NCBI RefSeq assembly: GCF_001659605.2 | Contig: NC_035161.2 | Span: 1,674,001-1,738,000, forward strand | Length of the DNA stretch: 64,000 nt | Source of the DNA: Manihot esculenta | Taxonomy: Eukaryota > Streptophyta > Magnoliopsida > Malpighiales > Euphorbiaceae | Reading direction: 5' to 3' | Part shown: one piece after another, positions 36,306 through 47,812 of the stretch | How the letters are laid out: every line of letters starts with the position of its first letter | Numbering within the stretch: position 1 is the stretch's first letter | Notes under the pieces: generated by a model | What the model was told of the DNA's origin: nothing | What the model saw: only the letters and a program-made list of their open reading frames with translations | Databases searched by the model: none | Program-made: the position numbers and the translations under genes

Positions 36306-36550
36306 AGGCTGGGTTGTTCAAGCCCGCGCGTGGGCGACCCAGCCCAGTATGCCTGGACGGTCTAGGTGCCAAGCCCAGTTTTGGCCTGCGCGCACTTAGC
36401 CGCACGCTTAGGCCTGCCGCAACCCATTGCTGCTTGTTTGGATGCGCGCTTGGACTTACGTGCGGCCTAGGCACCCAGTGCTTAGGCTGTGCGCCTGAGT
36501 CTGCACGCGGCCTCAGTGGTTCACGTCGTATAGGCTCAGTGACGCGCTCC
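36306..36550. other. GC-rich island rich in GCCCAG/GCGC words
   Basis: About 245 bases of strongly GC-rich DNA with repeated GGCC, GCGCGC and GCCCAGC words, sharply bounded by AT-rich flanks. Both strands are open, which in such sequence means little. Possibly part of an unrecognised LTR. Confidence 0.5.
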
Positions 36551-37064
36551 ATTTTTTTTTTTTGAATTTTTTCGGTATGAGATTTTAGTATTTCAAGACT
36601 TTATATAATGTCTAATTTTATAAAAGACTAATAAATTCTATAGTTTAGATTCATCTAACCTCTTCTGTAATTAAACTAACATGTTATATAAACATTATGG
36701 AATAACAAAAGATTTATCAAAAAATTTCAATTTTGATAATATATATCTCAGCAAATGTAAATCGAAAAAATTTATATAATATATCGTCAAAAAATTTATT
36801 TCAAAAATTTTTCAATAATATAAATTTTATATTTTATTCTAAAATATAGAGCAAAATATAAACTACTAAATATATTTACCTAAAACATATTTGGATAAAA
36901 CATATTTGGATAAAAAAAATCAACAAGCATCTGCAATTTTTTTAAAAATAAAAAATTCGAAACTTATGGTATATAAGGAATCAAACTCTAATACTAATGT
37001 TTGAAAAATTATAAATTTTTTAAGATCAGAATAATTAAACAAAACACCAAAATTCACTTATATC

Positions 37065-37768
37065 ACATCGTCCATAAATAATCACGTATTTTTCACGAAC
37101 TATAGTTTAAGATTCCTTAAATTTGCAGTATGTTTCACAAAAAAAGTACGTAAATATCTTCGTATTCCACGAATGACACTCTTTTGTTTTACACGAACAT
37201 AGAAAGTCACTCAATACAAAGAGGAGCTAGCCCGACATTTACAAGAAAATAACCTAACACAAAAAATAAATTAAAAATAAACTTTTTATTTTCCAATTAA
37301 ATTGTTTTAATAATTGGTAATTTTTTGATAAAGAGAGAGCATAAAAAATATTTTTTTTTAATAAGCAAAAAGAGTTTATTATTGTTAACGATAAGATGGA
37401 AAGAGAATCCACCGTACATCGCCCATACATAATCACGTATTTTTCACGAACTATAGTCTAAGATTCCTTAAATTTGCAGTATGTTTCACAAAAAAAAAGT
37501 ACGTAAATATCCTCGTATTCCACGAACGACACTCTTTTATTTTACACGAACACAGAAAGTCACTCAATACAAACAGGAGTTAGCCCGATATTTACAAGAA
37601 AATAACCTAACACAAAAAATAATTTAAAAATAAACTTTTTATTTTCCAATTAAATTGTTTTAATAATTGGTAATTTTTTGATCATGAGAGAGCATAAAAA
37701 ATATTTTTTTTTAATAAGCAAAAAAGTTTATTATCATTAACGATAAGATGGAAAGAGAATCCATCGTC
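37065..37768. repeat. 351-bp tandem duplication
   Basis: Two head-to-tail copies, 37065-37415 and 37416-about 37768. Each begins ACATCG.CCATA.ATAATCACG and ends GATGGAAAGAGAATCCA. A few substitutions and small indels separate them. No coding potential; contains words such as TTTTCACGAACTATAGT and TTCCACGAA.GACACTC. Confidence 0.88.
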
Positions 37769-37994
37769 CACATGGCAGACCATGAAACCATACGGTGTTT
37801 ATTGTTTAGTCAGATAAAAACTTCTTACTCAAAATATAATTTTACAACATTAGTTTGAAGTGTAGAATTTGGTGATTCATTAGCCTCAATACTCATTTGT
37901 TGTACGTAAAATAATTGTGAAATAGTTCCTCCTCAAGTCTTAATATTTTTGCTAAATAATTTGTTTTTATAGAATATTTTTTATAAATATTTTC

Positions 37995-38586
37995 TGATAA
38001 ATCTTTTTCTCCATAATAGATCTAGTTTTCTTCTTGGTCCATCATATGGGTCCATCAAATGGGTCTCTCAATATTCTATTTAACGAAGGGACCTACAAAA
38101 TAGGGAAAAATGGTCAGGGGTCTACCGAGGATGCCCCCGGTGGAGACCCTCCGACGCCCAAGTCAGGTTTATGATATAATATTTCATGGATAGGCCCGAG
38201 TTTCAGAGAAAATATGGAGGCCCTCAGAAGAAGAAGAAGAAGAGAGAAAAGAAGAGAGCTTGCCTTTTTTCTTGCCCCCCCCCCCCACATCTATAGTGCT
38301 ACATGTCTGTGTCCTTCAGGTCTGTACGTACGGACGTGTCAGGCCCTTCTCCACGCAGGCGGCCATTTAATTCACCCTGGCACGCATGCGAACAGGGTTG
38401 GTGAGTGATTGGGCCTACTCCCCTATTGGGCTTATGCTCGTATCTGATCCGGATTGCCCTGGGTCGCTGGCCCAGGCTCGTGAAGTCGAGTCGTCTTTCG
38501 AGCATATGATCTGATGGGCTTTGGACCTGTGGCCTTCTTTTGGATCCGACCTTATTCCTGGGCTAGGAAAGATCTGGAGGTTATCA
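37995..38586 (-). repeat. Element E 3' LTR
   Basis: 592 bp, TGATAAATC ... GGTTATCA on the plus strand, closely similar to 57979-58723. A run of about 14 C near 38275 is a slippage site (7 C in the partner). Next to it, 38587-38604 reads AGGAGGTAAAGGGGCAAT on the element strand, a polypurine tract. Confidence 0.9.
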
Positions 38587-38604
38587 ATTGCCCCTTTACC
38601 TCCT

Positions 38605-40760
38605 CAGCAGTTATTCCATGACTGGTGAGGGGGTAAATACTTAGGCTCCATTAATGACCGTGCAGCTCGAGAACAGCTCTTGTCAAAACATCCTTTACTT
38701 GCCTTATTTCTTTATCTCTTTACTTTGGTGTTTAAATGTATGGCGATCTGGAGATGTGTTCTTGATGATGAATGATATTTCACCTCGGCCTGTGCATAAT
38801 CATTATTTTCTACTTAGACTGTCTTCTGGCTTTGTCAATTTTACTTACTTGATGGACCAGGCTGGCTCTACTGGGACTTTGCTAGTCGAACTGACCCGGG
38901 CTAAGAGCTCGGAGTCTGGTTAAGCTTCTGACTTGCGAGTTTTTCTTATTCCCATGAGGGCATTTCTGTTTTTGACTCACGATCTCGTCATTGTTGCGAG
39001 CTCGGATACATAATACCTAGAGAAATGTCTTATTTGTATGAGTGCCCCACTTTAGATGATTTTAAATCTTGTTCTTGTTACGAGCTCAGACGCCTTGTCT
39101 CTCTTGAGATAACCTTTTGGCAGTCAGTGAGGTTTGAACTGTGTGCTCCACTGGGATGGAGAGCTCGTTCTTTTGTCGTTTTCCTCTTCCTGGGTTATTC
39201 TTGCTAAATGTTTGTTTATTGCAAATTAATCCAAGTTGTGAGCACGGTCCTTTGCCTTCGTTTATCCTTTTATACGTTCCTGCATTTGTGGGCCTTTTCA
39301 TAGAGGGAGCTCGATTCTTTTGTATCCTAATGAGTCAGGGCTTTCTACTGCCCCATTCGGTCGTTCAGAATGGTTTATTTGGCTTTTTACGTTGCTCCTA
39401 TCTCCTTGATTCGTTATCTGAGCATTTGACTCTCGTGTATGTATCGGTTAGTTGGGTTTTTTGCCCCCGAGTGTTCTCTGGGTTGTCTACCCTCAAGCGT
39501 TTTGCGGGCTCTTTGCTGCTTAGACCTCTCTCTAGGCTAGTTGAGCTGGTTTAGTGCTAGCGGTCAATTTTTAAGGTCGGTGCCTCTTATGATTGTCCCT
39601 GATTCTTTGTTTGGTTCTGTATTTTGGTATGCATTTTGATTAGGATTCGCCTCGCCTTAATTCGGTCTGCCTATTGGATTTACCAGTACCGGACTCATTT
39701 TCTTGAGATCGGCATGGTGCTTTGGCGCTTTGGCGCCGTGAGCGTTGCATCGGCCTTTAGCAGGTCGCATTGTTACACGATACAGGCGTTGGGGCGACTT
39801 AGTTTAATTTCGTTATATGCTGGTTACTTTGCGAGATCGGGGTCTTATTAGCCTGTAATCCGAGCTCTTTTGAGAGGTTGGATTCAAATTCTTTTATTTC
39901 TATTCCAGCACCCTCTTGAGGTTAGCATGGCACTTTGGCGCTTTTGGCTGTTGTGCGAGATCAAAGTCTCTTTACCTTATGACTCGAGCACCTTTGGGAG
40001 GTCAGAGTTTAGCTTTTCATTTATGGTCCCGTGCCCCAATCTTTTATGTGAGGTCGGAACTATGTTCTTATGAGTTATTTTTGCGTGTTGTCATTGTATA
40101 CCGCTGTTTGCTGTGAGCATGTGACACCAAAAGATCTTTGGGGATCCCGGTCTTTGTTGCTCCGGGAGATCTTGGGGATCTTGCCGGCTATTTTTTGCTC
40201 GGGGAGATCTTTGAGATCTTTCGCCGGCCGTTTTTTGCTCCGGGAGATCTTTGAGATCTTCGCCGGCCGTTTTTGCTCCGGGAGATCTTTGAGATCTTCG
40301 CAGGCCGTTTTTTGCTCCGGGAGATCTTTGAGATCTTCTCCGGCCGTTTTTGCTCCGGGAGATCTTGGGGATCCCGATCTTGTGCTTGTTTGAGGTCTTT
40401 GAGCGAGATTCAGGATTTTTCTGCAAAATAAAAGCTTGCACAGAGCGTATATAACGAGGATGCTCGTTGTTAATTTAATAATATTCATCAATAATATGTC
40501 GCACATGTCACTTAGTTTCATATTTCGAATGAATCTAAATATTAGCTCTAATTAACAATATTAGCTCATACAATTTAGAGATTCAATAAATAATATTTTG
40601 CATGTGTAAATTCCTTTTAAATATTCTGATTTTTAATTTTTAATTTATAAAACAATATGCTTGAACACATAAAATTTTGTAAATTTAATTTTAAGTATTA
40701 TATAAACTTTATAATTTTACAGTCAATAATAACTGTAGAATGATAAGTAAAGTGAAAGTA
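38605..40760 (-). other. Element E 3' non-coding spacer
   Basis: GC-balanced DNA with no conserved coding on either strand; open frames such as 39141-39554 have no family features. Long non-coding spacers before the 3' LTR are usual in Tat-lineage elements. Contains the tandem array 40159-40377. The last part (40440-40760) is AT-rich. The five bases gtgat at 40761-40765 are the target copy of D. Confidence 0.6.
40159..40377 (-). repeat. About 38-bp tandem repeat, six units, in element E spacer
   Basis: Unit GCTCCGGGAGATCTTTGAG followed by ATCTTCGCCGGCCGTTTTT. Units begin near 40159, 40197, 40237, 40275, 40313 and 40351. Each holds the inverted pair AGATCTTTGAGATCT. Confidence 0.88.
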
Positions 40761-41389
40761 GTGATTGTAACGACCCGACAATCGGACCGCTACCGGCGCT
40801 AGGATCCAGATTAGCTTAAGGCCGCCGGGACCCGTAGCAAGCCTGACATGTAACCTGTAAACCTGTTTAATCCCATACATGATCAACAATCATACATAAA
40901 AATTTAAAACTTTTCTTTCATACACCAAACTCAACCTGTGCATGCACTGAACATAGCCATAATCATAAACTTGACCCCTCTGTGGGATCTCATCAATGCC
41001 CCCAAAGGGTGGCATAACAAGTGTTGAGTTGGCTAAACATAGTCATCAATAAACATTAAGATCATGTATCAAAAAGGGATTACAATATACTATGGTCAAG
41101 CACACTTCTAACCTTAATATCGTTACATTACATATCCATACATCATTATACAATCTGTCATGTCCACATTCTAACTATTACATGCATAAGACTTCATTAC
41201 TCTTCTTGACTTCTCTGTCTAACCCGTACCTGCAAACCTGGGGAAATTGGGAGAGGGGTGAGCTACTAGAGCCCAGTGAGCAGAATCATAAAGCATTTAA
41301 AACACATGCTATCATGGAATGCATCACATCACAATTAATCATATCAAGGATGAACTTGTCACCATTTAGCCCTCTACATATTCCAATCA

Positions 41390-41545
41390 TGCCAGGGGCG
41401 TAGTGCAGGCCACACCTGGTCTTTCTCTTATACATAACATAACATACATAATCCATGGTGCCGGGGGCGTAGTGCAGGCCACGTCCGGTCTTTCTCTTAC
41501 ATAGTGCCAGGGGGGTAGTGCAGGCCACACCTGGACTTCCATACC
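41390..41545 (-). repeat. Tandem repeat in LTR D
   Basis: Three copies of GCCAGGGGCGTAGTGCAGGC followed by CACACCTGGTCTTTCTCTTA, with variants (GCCGGGGGCG, GCCAGGGGGG). It stands where LTRs A and C carry unrelated tandem units. Confidence 0.8.
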
Positions 41546-41935
41546 ATATCATCATGTCATAACATATGAGGGCTAATGGATCATTCAACATTCATCCACA
41601 TCAACAACATATTATGCAATGCAACATATTTGTGATTTCTAATGCAAACAACCTAAAATATCACATGGCATCCGTGATGCATGAACATGCTCAAAACTGA
41701 TTTATTTACTTAAGAGCATAAGAGTTATCCCACTCACCTCTGGCTAGCTCTGACACTGACTGAAGCAACTGACTCACTACGGGGGTCCTCGGTTCCTCGG
41801 GTCCGAACCTACACAGGTGGACTCAAATGAGGGACCAAACAACTAGAACATAACTCTAAAAACATCCCCCAAAAACCCCCTAAAACATCATGGAATAACC
41901 ATAGAAGAACATGCAAAGGAGGCCTGGACAGGGCA

Positions 41936-42175
41936 CTTTCGGCAGCAGGTTCGGCGGCCGAAAGTCCCTCCAGAGCCGAAAGTCAGGCAGGTTCGGCGGC
42001 ACCTTCGGCGGTCGAAACTCCCAGACAGAGACGAAACTCATGCATGTTCGGCGGCACTTTCGGCGGCCGAAACTCCCAGACAGAGACGAAAGTCTCCTTT
42101 CGGGGGCAAGCTTCGGCAGCCGAAGGCTGCCTCCACAAGAGGGTTCGGCGGCCGAAAGTCTCTTCGGCTGCCGAA
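41936..42175 (-). repeat. Palindrome cluster in the transcribed part of LTR D
   Basis: At least seven sites of the TTCGGC-N-GCCGAA type, complete or partial, with CAGACAGAGACGAAA words between them; centres G, A and T all occur. Confidence 0.75.
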
Positions 42176-43019
42176 CCTGGTTTCTCCCAAAGGGCAGAAA
42201 CTTGGTTCAAACATGCACAAATGCCTCCAAACTCAAACCATCATGCATTTAGCTCAACCAAAACATGCATACAAGCTCCTAGGGGTCTCAAACTACCTTA
42301 AACCCCAACTACAACACATCAAACGCACATTACAAGCCACATTGCTCAAAAACTCATCAAAAACTCATAAACTCAACATAAGCTTACTCATGCATTTTCT
42401 ACCCCATGAACTTCATAAAACTTACTTAAAACATACAATGAGCTTAAGATCGGCTCTTACCTCTTGAAGATCGAGAGAGAGACGACCTAAAACTCGGAGG
42501 TGGGAGAGATTGGGTTCTTGAACCTCCAAGCTCCAAAACTTTGCTCAAAAGCTCAAATCTTCAAAACAAAGTTAAAACAAATGAAAAACTTGAAAGATCT
42601 AGAGGAAAAACATCAAAGATCGGTGAGGGACGACGGAGAGCTCACCTTGGCCGAAAATGGGGAAAAAGCTCGCTCGTTTTCGGCTAAGGGACCCTTTTAT
42701 AGTGGCTGTCCAGGCCACGTTCGGGGGCCGAATGTGCCTCCGCATGCATGCCATGTTCGGCGGCCGAACTTGAGGTTCGGCGGCCGAACTTGAGGTTCGG
42801 CGGCCGAACCTGGGCTCCCCTCACTCATGCCTTCAGGGGCCTAAGGCTCACCCGAAATGCATGCATGTTCGGCGGCCGAACTTTGAGTTTCGGCGGCCGA
42901 ACCTGAGTTTCCTCCAAGGGTGTTTTTATTTAAAAACTCATTTCCTCTGTAACAGCCCGGAAACCGAACTGCTACCGGCACTAGGATCCAGATCGACTTA
43001 AGGTCGCCGGGACCCGTAG

Positions 43020-45669
43020 TGTAACAGCCCGGAAACCGGTACACCTCTTGTAACGGCCCCAAACTGCTCGGCACTAGGATCCAGATCGGCTTAAGGCCGC
43101 CGGGACCCGTAGTAAGCCTCTAGACATCCTGAACTCTAGGTATAATCCCATACATGATCAGCATTTTCATAAAAACTTAAGCTTTTTCAGAAAGCCTTTA
43201 AACTTCTTCTTCATTTCAGCTTGACCTATGTATAGAAACATAGAACTTCATACTAGATGAGTCATCAAGCTGGCTATAAAAAACATATCCGCTTCGAGTC
43301 AAGGGATTGAGACCCTTTCTTCCCTCACGGCCATACATACCTCAGACCTTTAAAACATTTCATATAACTTGAAAACATTCTTAAAACATTTCTTTAACTT
43401 TCATATTGATCATGCAAAACCAAGGGATTTACCAACACTAGGCAAAGCACAACTCTATACCATACATCTCACATACTTTTCTTAGCTTGGCTCTATATCT
43501 TATAACATACTCATTACTCTTTCCATTCATCATATTCTTTATATACATGAGGACCATACATCAAGTCCATCTATCATGTCCATAACTAAGCTAAACAAGC
43601 ATACAAAACATACATAGCATTACATAACATATCATCTCTTTAACAACTTCCTTACATAACATCCTCTATAATCATAAACATACACATCAAGCCTTACTCA
43701 AACATAAACAAAACATAGCTAAGCTATTACAACCAAACATGGCAACCCATGCTTGAACCTCTTCTTTCCCATAGCTCTATCTGACTTACTCTGGCTTACT
43801 TACTCTGGCCCTGCAAAACTGGGGTTAAGGGAATGGGGTGAGCTACAAGAGCCCAGTGAGTAGAAACAGAGAAAACAGTTCATTTTACTATTATTATTAT
43901 TATTTCTCTATATTATTTATATTTTCTTTCATTTCATTTTATTCCTTCTTTTCCTTTTTCATGCTTTCATGAAGTGCAACACATCACAACAATTGCACAA
44001 CAAACATATCACTCCCGCTTGAGTTCACGCTAGCAATCTCTTCCTCTTGCGGGTGATTTTAGAGGGTTCACGAAACGTCCTTCCCCTCAGGGTTAGACAT
44101 GACCCCAACATTCCCTCTGTCAAAACTTGGCCCCGAAGGAGCTCTCATAGGGCTTTCCTACATGTACTTGCCCGACTGACAAAGACTCATTGACAGACTT
44201 GCGGGCTATTGAGGTCGCCTTGGTCCACCCATCTCATCATATACACAGCAAATTATGCAATGCGTCACCTTCGTGAAACTAATGCAATCATCCTATCACA
44301 TATAAACATGATGCATGCATATGCTTTAGGCATTTGATTTCTTAAAATAAAGATTAGGTTTAGTTCTACTCACCTCTGGCCGACGCTGACTGACTCGGCA
44401 ACAGCTAGCACTACTGGCCTCCTCGGTCCCTCGGGTCCGATCCTACACAGGTGGACTCGAATGAGGTGCCAAACATACTTTAAACAACTCATAAACATAC
44501 CCCCAAAAACCCCTCTAAACAACACTAAAACATGCATAGGAAACACCCAAGAAACGGCTGGACAGGGCACTTTCGGCGGCACCTTCGGCGGCCGAAAGTC
44601 CTTTCCAGAGACGAAACTCGGGTAAGTTCGGCGGTAGGTTCGGCGGCCGAAACCCCAGGACAGAAACGAAAGTCCCTCCTTCGGGGGCACGTTCGGCAGC
44701 CTAAAGACTGCCTCCCATGCAGGTTCGGCGGCCGAAACTCCTTTCGGCGGCCGAACCTGGTCCCCTCTGGACGACAGGTCCGATTCTGTCAAGCCAAAAA
44801 CCAAACTCAAATATACCCAAATCCTCACATACTCTCTCCCAAACATGCATACTCACTCCCATAAGCATAAAGGAGCATAAACTAACATAAACTCCTCAAC
44901 ACAAACATCACATAACATACATTGGGTATAAAACCCACATAAACCTTAAACATGCATTTCTACCCATACTCAACCATCAAAACTCTATAAAACTTACTTA
45001 AAACTTCATTAAACATAAGGAAAAGCAAGGATCTACACTAACCTCTTGGAGATCGAGGGTTGGTGTGACCCGAACCTTGGAGATGTGGAGGAAACTAGCT
45101 CCGGGGTCTCCAAGCTCCAAATCCTTGATCCAAGCTTAAAACTCTTCAAAACCAAGAATGAAACTCATAAAAACCATAGAAGATGAAGGAAAACGTGAAA
45201 TCGACCAAGGGAGGACATGAACTCACCTGAGCACGAGAATGGGGAGAAAACTCGCCCATTTTCGGTCTAAGGCCTTTTATAGGCGACCGGCTGAGCCACA
45301 TTCGGCGGCCAAACCAGCACCCTAAAGTCCCCCATGTTCGGCGGCCGAACTTGAGGTTCGGCAGCCGAACCTGGTTTCTGCCCAACTCAACTTTCGGAAG
45401 CCAAAAGTCCATCCGAAACCATCTCATGTTCGGCGGCCGAACATCACCTTCGGCGGCCGAACCTGGGTTCTTCCTCCTTGGCCTTTTTCTCTTCAAAACT
45501 CAATTCATTTTCATTTAAAACCCTTAAAATCATTTGAAATCAGTAAAAACCTTTTAGAAAACACATTTTACCCCTCTAGAAACCTCTGGCATATTCAGAA
45601 CTCTAGATTCCAACGGAGATTCCGCCGGAAGGTAGAGATTCCGATGCCGGAATCTAGCCGGGTATTACA
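43020..45669 (-). mobile_element. Solo LTR B2 (element B family) in the 3' LTR of C
   Basis: 2650 bp, TGTAACAGCC ... CGGGTATTACA, with exact target copies cgtag at 43015-43019 and 45670-45674. It shows the doubled terminus of family B (TGTAACAGCC, then 29 bases later TGTAACGGCC). No internal region. Palindrome clusters at 44569-44760 and 45296-45468, minus-strand TATA at 45274-45282. Confidence 0.92.
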
Positions 45670-45674
45670 CGTAG

Positions 45675-47719
45675 TAAGCCTGCTATCCTGTCTGTGTACC
45701 TGTGAAATCCCATACATGATCATACATTTTCTATCAAACCATTAAAACTTGTCTTTTCTCCAGGGCTTAACCTGTGCATGCACTATGTCTGCTCTATCAA
45801 CTCATAATGTTAAGCCTGGTTTTCTCATAGACATCATCAATAAAGGAAACATACATAAACTGACCATGTATATACAACAAGGGATTTCAACTCTCTAAGT
45901 CAAGCACAAGTCTATACACTGTACACTATCTCTTTACAATTACATGTCCATACTAGCTATTACATAATTTATCTTCTTGCAAACCCTGCTGGACTCCCTC
46001 TGGACTCTGAACCTGCAAACCTGGGGGATAGGGGAGAGGAATGAGCTATACAAGCCCAATGAGCAGAACTATAAAACATGAGTTAAACACATGATCTCAT
46101 GGAATGCACTACATCACATCATCTCAGGGATCAGACATGACCACCAACAATCCCACTCAAGGATGCCTGACCTAGCCAGGTCTTACAACCTCCGTCTGCC
46201 TGGCCCGGCCAGGTCTTACACTCTGCCTGCCTGGCCCGGCCAGGTCTTACTATCTCTGCTGCCTGATCTAATCACAGATGGCTGCCTGGCCCGACCAGGT
46301 CTTATAACAGAGTTTGGGCTATTGGAGTCGCCTTGGTCTATCCACAGCCTCATACGCATCGTATTATACAATGCATCATATTCGTGAAACTAATGCAATC
46401 ATCCTACTAGACTCATTATGATGCATGACATATGCTCAACATAGTTTAGTTCTGAAAAGAGAAGTTCCACTCACCTCTGGCTGACTCTGTACTAACTCTG
46501 CAGGTTCTGAAACAGTGCTCACTGCTGCTCTCTGGGGTTCCTCTGGTCCGTACCTACACAGGTAGACTCAACTGCGGGACCAAACTAACTCAAGAACAGC
46601 TCTCAGAAACTCCCCAAAAACCCTCTAAACGATCCTCAAACAAGCACATAAAACATGCAAAAGGAAGCTGGATAGGGTACGTTCGGCGGCAGGTTCGGCG
46701 GCCGAAACCCCTCTCCAGAGATGAAACTCATGCATGTTCGGCGGCACCTTCGGCGGCCGAAAGTCTCGTCCAGAGACGAAACTCAACCTTCGGCGGCACT
46801 TTCGGCGGTCGAACCTTGCCTCCAGAGACGAAAGTCCCAAGTTTCGGGGGCAAGCTTTGGCAGCCGAAACTGCCTCCACAAGGGGTTCGGCGGCCGAACC
46901 TTCCTTCGGCGGCCGAACCTGGTTTTGCCCGCTGGGCAGAACCCTGCTCTGTTTCATGCAACCTTTTCCCCAACTCCGCTCAACATGCATATCAACTACT
47001 CCCAACTAGAATATACACATATATATGCACAAAGAGGTCTAAAACTATCCTAAAACCCCAAAAAAACATAGCACATAACACTCAAACATGCTTGAACACC
47101 AAAGATCACCAAAAACCTCACCTAAACCTAAACATGCATACTACCCACACAACCTTCATAAAACCTTCCAAAAGCATCAAAGAAGCTCAGGATCTTCACT
47201 TACCTCTTCAGGAACTTGAGGATGAAGGATCCTAACGTGGAGATATGGAGAAATCCTTTCTCAAAGCTCCAAGCTTCAAAACTTGGTTATTTTGCTCAAA
47301 TCTTCAAAACAAAAACAAAACGCTTAAAAACTTTGAAGAATTTGGTGAAAAACATGAAAATCATCAAAGTCAACGTGAGAAGGTTTTGGCTCACCTTTGG
47401 CTGCAAGTGGAGGAGAAATATCCTCCTTCCACCGACCTTTGGCCCTTTTATAGGTGGCTGGCCAGACCACCTTCGGCAGCCGAACGTGAATCCGAAACCA
47501 TGCAATGTTCGGCGGCCGAAAGTGACCTTCGGCGGCCGAACCTTTGCATTTCTCCCTTATTGCTTTTCTTTCAAAACTCATTTCCTTTAACACTTTAAAC
47601 CATTCAAAACTCTTAAAACACACATGAAAACATATGTCTTACCCTTCTCGAGGGTTTCGACACCCGAGATTCCACCAGACGACAGAAATTCCGAGGCCAG
47701 ACTCGAGCCGGGTATTACA
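45675..47719 (-). repeat. Main part of element C 3' LTR
   Basis: Joined to 42948-43019 it gives about 2117 bp against 2128 bp for the 5' LTR. Contains a tandem unit at 46164-46304 (GCCTGGCCCGGCCAGGTCTT), palindrome clusters 46679-46922 and 47466-47544, and a minus-strand TATA at 47445-47453. Confidence 0.93.
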
Positions 47720-47756
47720 TTCTTCCCCCCTTAAGAACATTCGTCCCCGAATGTTC
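47720..47756 (-). other. Polypurine tract and hairpin of element C
   Basis: On the element strand, GAACATTCG, loop GGGA, CGAATGTTC (47756-47735) is followed by TTAAGGGGGGAAGAA and the 3' LTR. Identical stem and loop to A. Confidence 0.85.
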
Positions 47757-47812
47757 CTCAAACAACAAAACACATAAACACATATACACATAGCAATGGG
47801 GAACGCCTAACC

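Larger units (their letters stand above)
34863..37994. other. AT-rich non-coding stretch
   Basis: No gene supported. It holds old transposon-like debris (35580-36010), the GC-rich island 36306-36550 and the tandem duplication at 37065-37768. The last five bases, ttttc, are the left target copy of element E. Confidence 0.6.

Noticed and set aside
36304..36565. Overlapping 82-83 aa frames on both strands
   Set aside because: Produced by GC-rich low-complexity DNA that lacks stop codons; no start context or homology.
39141..39554. 137-aa open frame in element E spacer
   Set aside because: No domain or family similarity, no conserved counterpart in coding elements, and it lies in a known type of non-coding spacer.
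40075..40521. 148-aa repetitive open frame (repeats of EDLKDLPEQK)
   Set aside because: Direct translation of the 38-bp tandem DNA array; the neighbouring frame gives a similar repeat, so there is no sign of coding selection.
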